Shown here: piece after piece, positions 54,989 to 64,000 of the stretch | Numbering within the stretch: the stretch's first letter is position 1 | How the letters are laid out: each line of letters starts with the position of its first letter | Assembly: GCA_009746045.1 (NCBI GenBank) | Contig: RPFO01000104.1 | Location: 6,750,621 to 6,814,620 of the forward strand | Length of the DNA stretch: 64,000 bases | From: Mesostigma viride | Taxonomy: Eukaryota > Streptophyta > Mesostigmatophyceae > Mesostigmatales > Mesostigmataceae | Direction of reading: 5' to 3' | Made by a program: the position numbers and the translations under genes | Notes under the pieces: model-generated | The model's input: only the letters and a program-made list of their open reading frames with translations | Databases searched by the model: none | Told to the model about the DNA's origin: nothing

Positions 54989-57012
54989 ATGGCGTCCAAT
55001 AGAGGGGATTTTATTCTTAGTGGATTGTTGGACGAGGAGAAGGCGAGGTTGCTGGCGGAGAATGCGAAAGAGCAGAGGGAAGCAGCGGAAGCCGTGCGTG
55101 GAAGATGAGGTAACGGGATGGAGTGTGGGCCCTGGCTTCTGGTTATGAAATGATGGCGGTTGCAGGCCAGCCGTGCTCGCTGGTAATGGGTGCGTGGTGT
55201 TGAAATCCAAGTTCTGCGCGTATTCTGTTTTTTGGTCAATGATTGAAGGGATGTCGCCTTGTTTTATTTTTGTGCATCTGCGTCCCGTCGTGACTGCCTC
55301 GTCATGGACGCCCAGGGGTAGAAGTTCGAACGAGGGAATGATTTTTCAAACGCCTGGATATGTTATGATAGTACGAATAAATGGTAATGGGTAGAGGCGG
55401 CCAAAATTTTGTTGGAAGTGTGCCAACGCCGCACATACGACTTGAACAACCCTAGGTATCTTAGGAAAAGGAAACACGGATACGTCGGAGTGGAGGAAGA
55501 GGAAGACGATGACGATGGTGAAGACGGAGAGGTTTACAATGGAGGCCTTGAGAATGGGGAGACATTGAATCAGGAGAGCAGGGTAGCGGTGAGTGGCCCG
55601 TCATGAATTACATTGTGGTTGCAGTTGTTAGCGAGGCGTGTTGATTGCTTCTTGCCGCGGGTAATCGCTAGCGCGCATAACCTTCTTTTTTCAACAGGTG
55701 TTCTGGTGCATTGACTGCCGCAAAGCAATTAATGGGACTGATTATGTGCCTATCATGCCGTTTGGGAATCATACATTGCCAACATTTCGTGTTTAGAAGG
55801 CGCGCCTTCAGAAGCATATTCAGCACCGCACGAGCCAGGTGCTGAAGGCGTGCTTGGAGAGGAAGGGGTATAAAGTGCGCATGACCGCATCGAAGAAGAA
55901 GAAGCAGCAGGAATCGGGCAAGACCATGATAACCGAGCCAGGATTGGCTTTCGTGCATGCAGTACATGGTGCGGCGCAGGCAGTGAATGCTGCATCGATT
56001 GCAGCGGTGCAGCCTGTGGCCATGGCGGTGCAGGGCGCGGGTCCTGAAGTGTGGGCGTTGGCGAAGCAGATTCACGATGCTGTCATGGCCACGTTGTGAA
56101 GCCAAGGAATGGGTGTTGGTTCCAGTCAGGTGCCTCGCCCGGAGGAAGCTTTTCTGCTGTAAGCAGAGGTGCGGCATCAAGCATTTGCAATCGCCATGAG
56201 AGCAGTGGAGATGTCAGCGGCATGAAGCATTTGCAATCGCCATGAGAGCAGTGGAGATGTCTGCGGCATTGGGAGATCTGCAGACAATTGCAGGAGGACA
56301 TTGTGCGGTACGCTTGTAGGGTGTATGCTGTGTTGTTCCGCTCGCTAATGGACATGTGCCCCTGTAACCTCTTCCAGGCTAGTATCTGCTATCCACCTCT
56401 TCAGGCTTGAAAAGTAAATTGCTGTACGGTTCACAATTGGCATGGCTTGACATGCACGCGTCCTTGACTGTGGTCTGCATGGGTTTGGGGTTTAGCGGTT
56501 TACATCAGACTCTGCTGTGTGTCTGCTTAATCAGCCGACGTGTCACATGGGGACAGCAACGGCGCTGGGATGCAGCCCGGTGTGAATGCGAGTAAGGTAC
56601 GCGCTGTCATGCATGGCGGATGGGGCGTGGAAGCCACGACCCACGTTTTTGTGTGTGCACGGGGGGCTAGGGGGCAAGTCGTTGTGTTGCTGCCATCCAT
56701 ATGGCCATGGATATGCGGGAAGCTTTCCCTGTACCCATACTTAATGATGCATGGACTGGTTGTGACAGCCAAGGGTTTAGCTGTCGTGGGTTTGCTGAGT
56801 GATCATGGCAGTCTGCTAGGCTGGTGCTAGAACAGCAATAGCGCGGTTACTGCTATGTCTTGCCCGTGCTAACTGATGCTGCAGCCATGCGTGGAGCGCG
56901 AATCGTCCCGAGAGGAGAAGGAGGAGGCGGGGCCGGTGCACCCATGGGCAGGGCCGGAGAAGAAGGACGCGGAGCACCCAGTGTGGGAGAAGGAGAAGGC
57001 GGGGAAGCACTG
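54989..57012 (+). CDS. Tentative spliced gene of unknown function, Cys/His motif
   Basis: Exon-like blocks: 54989-55095 (MASNRGDFILSGLLDEEKAR, charged helix), 55392-55590 (EAAKILLEVCQRRTYDLNNP, then an acidic EEEEDDDDGEDGE run, donor GCG|GTGAGT), 55699-56098 (VFWCIDCRKAINGTDYVPIM, KARLQKHIQHRTSQVLKAC, an Ala/Val-rich tail ending AVMATL and TGA), and a possible last exon 56884-57012 (EEAGPVHPWAGPEKKDAEHP) with alternative splicing implied. CxxC followed by H...H may bind zinc. An in-frame TAG at about 55795 interrupts the third block. A 49-bp tandem duplication lies at 56172-56275. Exon boundaries and unity of the gene are uncertain. Confidence 0.35.
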
Positions 57013-57099
57013 AAGCTCCACCCCATGTCAGGCCTCTAGTATAGGTGCCAGTTAACTAAACCCATGCACGTGCAGGTTGTAGCTCAGAATGTATTTAAA

Positions 57100-57420
57100 A
57101 TCATATGCCCCTTTTCAGGTATATGTGTAACAGTGACTCCCAACGGATATATGTTCCTAATTTATTAAATTCTTACTGAATAATTGTTGTCTTTATGAAC
57201 CCATGAAGAGCAAAGCCCGGTGGGGAGTACATGTAACGCATTACCACGAGAAGGGGTCCCCACACCGCATTTCTTCGCTCTCTGTTCCTATGCAGAACAA
57301 GAAGAGGTGGAAGACCAATGTCCCGGCTCACACGCCAGCCCATGTGGGTAAGCCCCCTCCCCCAAAGCGGAAGGGGCGCTTTGGGGAGAAGTGTAGTGAG
57401 GATTTTGTAGACTAGATAGC
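57100..57420 (+). mobile_element. LINE-B fragment B7 (ORF2 C-terminal end)
   Basis: A 3'-end-like GACTCCCAACGGATAT near 57127 is followed by coding PMQNKKRWKTNVPAHTP and GKPPPPKRKGRFGEK, the Pro/Lys-rich ORF2 tail of LINE-B. Confidence 0.5.
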
Positions 57421-57650
57421 ACTAACTTACTTACACCAGACCTGGCAATAAACAAGCATTGATGGGATGGACCCAGCGATACATAATGGGCGTGCATGCG
57501 TAAAAAATATACACTATGCATGGCCCAATGGGCATGCATTCAAATAATTACAAATGAAGGCCGCCATGAGAGCACTGAAGCTAAACCAGACCGGGCCACA
57601 ATTAACCCTCCAGCACCAAAGTTCCACTGCATCATGTAAGACAAGCCTGA

Positions 57651-58552
57651 CATCCATCCATCCATCCATCCATCCATCCATCCATCCATCCATCCATCCA
57701 TCCATCCATCCATCCATCCATCCATCCATCCATCCATCCATCCATCCATCCATCCATCCATCCATCCATCCATCCATCCATCCATCCATCCATCCATCCA
57801 TCCATCCATCCATCCATCCATCCATCCATCCATCCATCCATCCATCCATCCATCCATCCATCCATCCATCCATCCATCCATCCATCCATCCATCCATCCA
57901 TCCATCCATCCATCCATCCATCCATCCATCCATCCATCCATCCATCCATCCATCCATCCATCCATCCATCCATCCATCCATCCATCCATCCATCCATCCA
58001 TCCATCCATCCATCCATCCATCCATCCATCCATCCATCCATCCATCCATCCATCCATCCATCCATCCATCCATCCATCCATCCATCCATCCATCCATCCA
58101 TCCATCCATCCATCCATCCATCCATCCATCCATCCATCCATCCATCCATCCATCCATCCATCCATCCATCCATCCATCCATCCATCCATCCATCCATCCA
58201 TCCATCCATCCATCCATCCATCCATCCATCCATCCATCCATCCATCCATCCATCCATCCATCCATCCATCCATCCATCCATCCATCCATCCATCCATCCA
58301 TCCATCCATCCATCCATCCATCCATCCATCCATCCATCCATCCATCCATCCATCCATCCATCCATCCATCCATCCATCCATCCATCCATCCATCCATCCA
58401 TCCATCCATCCATCCATCCATCCATCCATCCATCCATCCATCCATCCATCCATCCATCCATCCATCCATCCATCCATCCATCCATCCATCCATCCATCCA
58501 TCCATCCATCCATCCATCCATCCATCCATCCATCCATCCATCCATCCATCCA
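57651..58552. repeat. (CCAT)n microsatellite, ~900 bp
   Basis: About 225 uninterrupted tetranucleotide units. Same motif as the 46.65-47.59 kb arrays on the other strand. It abuts the 5' TSD of A2. Confidence 0.95.
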
Positions 58553-58559
58553 TTGATCG

Positions 58560-60508
58560 ATAACTTTCACGTTTGAGCACCGAATTTAGCCGTGAATATC
58601 ACAATCGCTTCGTCTTTCTAAGACGCACATGCTGATATAATTTTCCGACGCTATTACGCAATATATGGCGAATAAACGCGCCTCGACGCAACGCAGCCTG
58701 GCGGCTGCGCTCGGCAATGAAAATACGTCTGCAGCTCAGGCTGCAGCTCCGCCATCAGGTCCGGCAGGCAGCGGCGACACTAGTCGTGCACTGGTGGTCG
58801 TCCAGCAACCTCCCGGGCTTAACGCCTCGCCATCTGCATCGCCTGACCCCAAGCGCACCCGCTCAGCCGACAAAACAGGAGGGCCCTCCCGCCCCTCAAT
58901 CGAACCGAGCTTTCGGCAACTGCCTTTCATGGTCACTGATTACGACTGGACCAACCCGTCTCCGACCGATGCTATGAGATGCATCTTATTCGGGGACTAC
59001 GCTTCGCTTTACGACCTGTGCCTCCATCTCCACGAGAACAATCGCCTCCTTCTCCCGGACGGCCGCCTCTGGCGACACCTCACCCTGCTGCCCGGGTGCA
59101 AGCGCCCCGAACTCCAGCACGCCATCCTCAACTCCCTTCTCAAGCGCTCCGACGGCGAGATCTGGGCTCCATCCATCTCCGCCCCCACACTCCGTTCCAT
59201 CCTGACGGAAGCCTTCCAGCAGCACGTGACCCCCCTTGCTGCCGACATTTCAGCAATCGGCGGCACGCTGACTGCTGAACTTCCTCAGATTTCCACCGCC
59301 GCCGCCTCCACCTCCACCGCCGTTTCCGCCTTCACTGCCGACATCAAAGCCCAGCTCCTCGACCTCGACCAACGCCTTCAAGCCACCGCCACCGCCCTTG
59401 AGAGCTTGCATGACACCGCCGGCCTCACCGCCCAAGCGGTGCAGGAAATCGCTGCCCAGCCGGCACCTGCTGGCCCGGCCAGTGATGTTCCCTCCACCTG
59501 GGCGGACTTGCTTAAGCATCACACCACCTCCACCACCTCCACCATCGCGGCACAACTCAAGCAACAAGCCCTCGACCTTCGCGAGGCGGCCGAGCTCGAC
59601 AAGCGCAGCCACAATGTCATCGTCAAGCACTTCGACCAGCCGGCAGGTGAGACCTCCACGAGTCTCCTTGAGGCAGTTAAGCGCGCCATTCTTGCCCCCA
59701 TGTTACTCACTGGTGAGCTGGACATGTCGGTTGTCCGCCTCCCCCGCGCGCGGGGGAAGGCTGGCCCGGCACCCGTGCTCCTCACCTTTAAGTACATGAC
59801 GGACAAGCTGGCGTTCCTTAAATGCCGCAAGAAGCTCTCGGAGACTCGCTTCACGCTGGACGACGACTTGACCTTGGCCCAGCAACAGCGGCGACGCGAG
59901 CTATGGCCGACCTACCTTCAGCTCCGGCAGCGTGCAGGGGGGAAGCCGGTATACTGGAGGGGGGCGGTCATCCACGTTGACCACAAGCCCTGGCAGGCCC
60001 CTCCTGCCACTCCAGGCTAGGGAATATACCAGTAGTGTAGATTAGATAGGCTTAGCCTTGCAAGTGGCCCACGCGCATGTGCGCCCATAATGGCCCCCAT
60101 GGATGATGCTTTCAGTATCTAGCCGCGCCCAGCCTACAATGGGACCTCCCATGGATGATGCATTAAGAATTTAGCCATGCGATGCCTATGCAGGGAGTTA
60201 CTCTCTGCTGAGATGCCATGTGTACACCAGCTATAGCCTAGCCACATACCCTCCACCCCATATGTCATGCAGGCCTTCTAGGCCCTCTCCTCAAGCCCCC
60301 CCTGGGTGCCTGTGCTTGTTAAGGAGGCATGAACCATCATGGCGGTGCAGGTGCACCTTGTGCACCCAGAGCAGGTGACAGTTGTACATCCTCCACCTGC
60401 AGGTTGTAGCCCTGATTGTATTACAAACCCATAGATGCCCCTTTCTCAGGGCTATGTGTTACATATGCTCCCAACGGAGCTATGATTTTAATTAATTAAT
60501 TAATTAAT
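58560..60508 (+). mobile_element. LINE-like retroposon family A, copy A2 (ORF1-only, intact ORF)
   Basis: TSD CCATTGATCG at 58550-58559 and 60509-60518. Contents: a 105-bp 5' leader (about 40 bp shorter than A1), ORF1, a ~490-bp 3' UTR, the GCTCC-CAAC-GGAGC hairpin at about 60468-60481, and a (TTAA)n tail. No reverse transcriptase. Confidence 0.9.
58665..60020 (+). CDS. L1-type ORF1 protein, family A, intact
   Basis: 451 residues from ATG 58665 (GCAATAT before it) to TAG 60018-60020. N-terminus Ala/Pro/Ser-rich and basic (1-70). A conserved block at about 85-200 (FRQLPFMVTDYDWTNPSPTD, LYDLCLHLHENNRLLLPDG) is of unknown fold. An Ala/Thr/Ser-rich probable coiled coil spans about 200-320. The C-terminus, about 355-450, has the L1 ORF1 RRM and C-terminal domain pattern: VVRLPRARGKAGPAPVLLTF, DDLTLAQQQRRRELWPTYLQ and KPVYWRGAVIHVDHKPW. 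Likely role: binds element RNA and acts as a chaperone at the target site. As no ORF2 is present, movement would need a partner enzyme. Confidence 0.85.
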   Translation: MANKRASTQRSLAAALGNENTSAAQAAAPPSGPAGSGDTSRALVVVQQPPGLNASPSASPDPKRTRSADKTGGPSRPSIEPSFRQLPFMVTDYDWTNPSPTDAMRCILFGDYASLYDLCLHLHENNRLLLPDGRLWRHLTLLPGCKRPELQHAILNSLLKRSDGEIWAPSISAPTLRSILTEAFQQHVTPLAADISAIGGTLTAELPQISTAAASTSTAVSAFTADIKAQLLDLDQRLQATATALESLHDTAGLTAQAVQEIAAQPAPAGPASDVPSTWADLLKHHTTSTTSTIAAQLKQQALDLREAAELDKRSHNVIVKHFDQPAGETSTSLLEAVKRAILAPMLLTGELDMSVVRLPRARGKAGPAPVLLTFKYMTDKLAFLKCRKKLSETRFTLDDDLTLAQQQRRRELWPTYLQLRQRAGGKPVYWRGAVIHVDHKPWQAPPATPG

Positions 60509-60589
60509 CCATTGATCGGGGTATAGTCCTAGTACAGCCATGCTACGTCCTGGCTATGATGAGATTACTTGCCCACGCTCCTAGTGTTA

Positions 60590-60900
60590 TGCCATGCTCA
60601 CATGGGTCTTATTGCACCCACAGATTGCCGGATCGTTGGCGTGTCCGTTTAGCTAGCGTTCCCGAATGCAGCTGTGGCATGCCTTAGGCATGAAGGAGAC
60701 TGGGGGTCTCTGCCCTTTCTCCTGTTGTGCACACACAGGGATTAAAAGCACTTCGGTGCTCCGTGACTCCCCAACAGGAGCACGTGTTTAATTAATTAAT
60801 TAATTAATTAATTAATCGGGGTTAGCTAATGCTCCTTGACTCCCTAATGGGGGCATGAGTTTAATAAATGAATTAAGTAGTTAGTTAATTAATCAGGTTG
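60590..60900 (+). mobile_element. LINE-D-like 3' end remnants, two in series
   Basis: Sequence similar to 48150-48250 reversed (GATTGCCGGATCGTT..., GCTGTGGCATGCCTTAGGCA), then CTCCGTGACTCCCCAACAGG with a (TTAA)n tail at 60790-60815, then a second CTCCTTGACTCCCTAATGGG end with tail at 60870-60895. Confidence 0.55.
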
Positions 60901-60919
60901 ATTCAGATGAGGTCTGTGC

Positions 60920-61000
60920 TGGTTCCTTGTGGACTGGCCAGCCAGGGAGATATCTTCTTACATGGTCAGGCCCTTGCCGACCCTGTAAGAACCTGTTAGG
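60920..61000 (+). mobile_element. LINE-B fragment B8
   Basis: Encodes GQPGRYLLTWSGPCRPCKN, equivalent to GQPGRHILTWPGPKGI in B5. No ends recognised. Confidence 0.45.
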
Positions 61001-62400
61001 CGACGCAGTGGCCAGCATTGGACATACCGCCATATGTTTGTGTGCTGTCCTCCGGCTTTTTGCCTTTGCACCGTGTGCAGTTCTTGGACGTTTGGAATCA
61101 TGGCATGGCTAACGTGATGACTGACTAGCTAGACCTTTTCAGTGGTTTTCCATTTGCGGGTATTTCCTCGTAAATGGTGGGAGAGCGATCGCAGCAATGG
61201 TGCTCACCACTAGACACTCCCGGCCAGTTAGGCTAGAAACACACGCCCTGATCAAGCATGCTGTTTCCGGCCCCACCGTCTAGGTCATCTAGTCGCTCCA
61301 CACGTAAGCCAGCCATAATTTCAATGCACAAGGATACACATTTCCATCACCATTCATCTTCATCATCCTGAACGACTCGAAAACGCGGAAAAGATAACGG
61401 CAGGCTCGAGCTACCATGGTCCGGATTCTCCCGATTTCTGGCCTGCGCTGGTTGTCTCTTTGATATGTTTGTCTCCGCGATATGATTTTAGCTGACATGC
61501 AGAGCACAGACACTGTTGGCGTCATCCGCTCAACCCCTCTTATTCAGACATGGGACCTCGGATGTGTAGGATTAGTAGCGTTGCCCAGGCGGACATTGTC
61601 AAAGACTACGACCCCCCAGTTGTGGGTCCTAGGAAATTTAACAAGCATGATTGTCTCCTTGTTGATAGGCATTAATTAATCCTTGATGATAGGCATTGCT
61701 TGCGTGCAAGATTAGCTCGAGGCCCATATTTTAGACTACTAGCTGAGCTGTGGACATACATGTTGTTATTGACGTCTTGACGGATATTGACGTCTTGGGG
61801 TGACTTCCACTATATCTTCTTTGGGGAATTCAGAGATCCCGGTCCCCCAACATGGACATGAGACTAATTAAAATCAATTAATCAATGTCATGAATAGAGC
61901 GCGTTCATGACGTTCAGTCATGAACAGAGCCCTAACCTTAAACACATAAGAAAACAATTATGGCGGGCCATGTGACTTGGAATGTAAGAAGCTTAGCCCC
62001 CAAACATATTGTTGTCTCACGTAATGAATCACTTGCTGATCAACAAATCGATGGTTATCTCATAGGCACAATGTACCTCTGACCATCATTGCTGGCCCAT
62101 GCATGCATGCACCAATGGCAGCCTACATGACACATACATCGCTTATTTGCCATGTAAAAAATGCGACAAAGTGTCCATATAGGTACTCATAGATTAGCAC
62201 AAATTCCTTAGCACGATGTGGACAACTTTACTTAACGGTGAAAGCCTGTCTCGCCCTTATTGCCTTGAGGGTTCCCGGCGATAGGTCCTGTCTGTTGGTC
62301 GACATTTTTCTTTTGCAGCTGGCCATCGTCGGTAGGTATGAATGATCTCGATGCTAGCAATTACGATGATGATACCCGAGGTAGTCTATACCTGGGATCG
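61001..62400. other. Spacer with R3 copy 3, no gene seen
   Basis: Contains the third copy of dispersed repeat R3 at about 61371-61475. Otherwise AT-richer sequence without protein-like ORFs or RNA genes that I can support. Confidence 0.45.
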
Positions 62401-62419
62401 AGAGCTTCTTCTTGTATGG

Positions 62420-62960
62420 CAATGCCGGCAGGGCGATGACGGTGACGGCCGTCACCGTCATCGCTCTCGACGGGCGTGATGAAAAGTACCTGGTTGATAG
62501 GCGGCAGCTATTCACAATATAGGCCGTTTTTTATTACTCCGAATAAAGAGTTAAGAGGTTGGCCCTCGGCAGGGCGATGACGGGGCGCTGACGGGGCGAT
62601 GACGGGGCGATGACGGGGCGTTCACGCGCGTGATTAATAGAACCTGTTTGATAGGCAGCGGCTATTGGTAATATACTTTGTTGATTAAGAGAAGAGTTTA
62701 GATGTTGGCCCGTCGAGGGCGATGACGGTGACGAGCGTCACCGTCATCGCCCTCGACGGGCGTGATGAAAAGCCCATGTTTTATATGCGGTAGCTATTGG
62801 TAGTCCGTAGTATATAGGTCGTTGACTATCACTCCGAATAAAGAGTTAACAGGTTAAGGCCCTCGGCCGGGCGATGACGGGGCGATGACGGGGCGTTGAC
62901 GCTCGTGATGAATAGGACCTGTTTGATAGGCGGCGGCTATTGCTAATATATAGGTCGGAT
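62420..62960. repeat. ~150-bp tandem repeat with palindromic GATGACGG cores
   Basis: Four units, with cores near 62430, 62574, 62720 and 62875. Each has CCGAATAAAGAGTTAA..GGTT, GGGCGATGACGG and a CTGTTTGATAGGCGGCGGCT-like end. Units 1 and 3 carry near-perfect palindromes (GATGACGGTGAC and its complement around a GGCC or GAGC centre); units 2 and 4 carry direct GGGCGATGACG repeats instead. Confidence 0.7.
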
Positions 62961-62963
62961 ATT

Positions 62964-63390
62964 TGTGTACCACCCCCCTCCTTCCCGCGGCAGGTACGCA
63001 GCGACCCGCTGTTGTCCTGGCTGCAATTGTGTATCACTTGTACGGTATTTGTGTATCACTTGTACGGTATTTGTGTATCACTTGTCCTCCTTCCCGCGGC
63101 AGGTACGCAGCGACCCGCTGTTGTCCTGGCTGCAATTGTGTATCACTTGTACGGTATTTGTGTATCACTTGTACGGTATTTGTGTATCACTTGTCCTCCT
63201 TCCCACGGCAGGTACGCAGCGACCCGCTGTTGTCCTGGCTGCAATTGTGTATTACTTGTACGGTATTTGTGTATCACTTGTCCTCCTTCCCACGGCAGGT
63301 ACGCAGCGACCCGCTGTTGTCCTGGCTGCAATTGTGTATCACTTGTACGGTATTTGTGTATCACTTGTATACGGTATTTGTGTATCACTT
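62964..63390. repeat. Minisatellite with embedded 22-bp subrepeat
   Basis: Four copies of a block containing CCTCCTTCCC(G/A)CGGCAGG and GCAGCGACCCGCTGTTGTCC (near 62980, 63088, 63208 and 63284), separated by one to three copies of a TGTGTATCACTTGTACGGTA-type 22-mer. ORFs here are repeat artefacts. Confidence 0.85.
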
Positions 63391-63548
63391 TCCGGGTAAA
63401 TGGGTATTTTTATTAACCAATAGGAATATCATTAGGTGAAGAGGTACCACGTATCGACCAGCTGGTTACCCTCTGAGGGTAGTGTGATAGGTGAAAGGTT
63501 TAGAAAGGAGCATTGTGTGACCAGGGGAGCCAAGTGACGCGCGTAAGG

Positions 63549-64000
63549 TCACCGTGAGGAATGCAAGTAAACACCCTGTTGCGTCCCAGGAGAGCAATGA
63601 TGGAAGAGCTCCAAGGGGCTGGGCCTGTCATTGTTGGGCCCGGGGTCCCACACCTTGTATTGTTCTTGCGCCAAGAGCCAAGCGCGACGCATTGCTGAGT
63701 TCCAGAGGAAGATAAACCGCCTCACAACGGCGGCTTTGGTGTATTCGTGCCGCACTTTGAAAACCGTCTCGTTCCGGATAGTCCAGATCGCGTATAGCAT
63801 ATTAGTTCGGAGCCATACCCAGGCTAGTTGACTGTCGGATAGCTCCTCCCCGGGGGTCCCCGCCATACCGAATATGATACAACGCACGGATAGCGTTAGT
63901 GTGGAATGTGGTAGCGCGGTCCATGCGGACCATACGTTAAACAACCATTGCCACACCCCGCTCACTTGGCAGTAGAGAAAGCGGTGCTCAATTGTTTCCG
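63549..64000 (-). CDS. LINE ORF2 C-terminus, zinc-binding (zf-RVT-like) region, partial
   Basis: The frame enters from the right edge with ETIEHRFLYCQVSGVWQWLF, then VWLRTNMLYAIWTIRNETVF and LWNSAMRRAWLLAQEQYKVW, ending at 63549. An E(T)xxHxFxxC start with spaced Trp and an IWTIRNE-type motif is typical of the region after RT and thumb in plant and algal L1-type ORF2. The upstream RT lies outside the window. It differs from LINE-B, C and D here. Confidence 0.75.
   Translation of the reverse strand, partial: ETIEHRFLYCQVSGVWQWLFNVWSAWTALPHSTLTLSVRCIIFGMAGTPGEELSDSQLAWVWLRTNMLYAIWTIRNETVFKVRHEYTKAAVVRRFIFLWNSAMRRAWLLAQEQYKVWDPGPNNDRPSPLELFHHCSPGTQQGVYLHSSR

Noticed and set aside
57514-58580. 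ORFs of 300+ residues of repeated Ile-His-Pro-Ser or Met-Asp-Gly-Trp
   Set aside because: Same cause: the ~900-bp (CCAT)n microsatellite read in both directions.
62940-63439. Three overlapping ~150-residue ORFs
   Set aside because: All lie in a minisatellite and exist in three frames at once. Composition follows the repeat unit.

Overview
The window reads as repeat-saturated nuclear DNA of a eukaryote, most likely a green alga. The grounds are spliced genes with GTAAGT-type introns, TGTAA motifs downstream of coding ends, GC-rich coding sequence in AT-richer spacer, and a repeat set of L1-type and other LINEs, a chromovirus, a Copia element, CACTA, piggyBac-like and hAT-like DNA transposons and tRNA-derived SINEs. 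No species could be fixed from sequence alone. Nothing bacterial, no rRNA and no CRISPR array was seen.

Layout. 1-1405: tandem repeats and a transposase-like C-terminus with a PHD finger. 1475-3458: an ORF1-only LINE-like retroposon on the minus strand (family A, copy A1). 4596-6778: a piggyBac-like element with TTAA ends, itself carrying a LINE-B insertion. 6834-10320: a decayed family-A copy (A3) hit by LINE-C and LINE-D insertions with clear target-site duplications (TSDs). 10320-11921: a SINE and LINE-B pieces.

11922-43239 is the core of the window, a 31.3-kb stack of insertions readable base by base. A CACTA (En/Spm) transposon sits in a LINE-B copy. A chromovirus (15895-36636, TSD CACAC) sits in its Tnp2-like gene, and a piggyBac-like element (38374-40129, TTAA) in its second gene. 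The chromovirus carries a 954-bp foldback element (17812-18765, TSD GGTGG) in an extra ORF, and a Copia element (24447-36345, TSD GTGGA) in its 5' LTR. The Copia gag is split by two hAT-like elements (27060-28671 and 28716-30480, 8-bp TSDs) lying 44 bp apart in opposite orientation. Removing each insertion with one TSD copy restores the reading frame at the gag, ORF3 and second-CACTA-gene breaks.

43240-48600: LINE-B and LINE-D copies with (GGAT)n arrays. 49381-50333: the one convincing intact cellular gene, a two-exon SWIM plus RING protein. 51056-53419: two chromovirus-type LTR remnants and a SINE dimer. 53575-57012: one degenerate ORF and one tentative spliced gene. 57651-58552: a 0.9-kb (CCAT)n array beside family-A copy A2, whose ORF1 is intact. 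60509-64000: LINE debris, palindromic tandem repeats, a minisatellite, and the C-terminus of another LINE ORF2 running off the window end.

How it fits together. Families A, B and D end in the same kind of 3' hairpin (CTCC-CAAC-GGAG) followed by an A/T-only, TTAA-like tail. This suggests that the ORF2-lacking family A uses the reverse transcriptase of LINE-B or LINE-D. Most frames in the elements are broken, so this looks like a TE graveyard with some recent activity: LTR pairs differ by only about 1%, and A2 ORF1 is intact.
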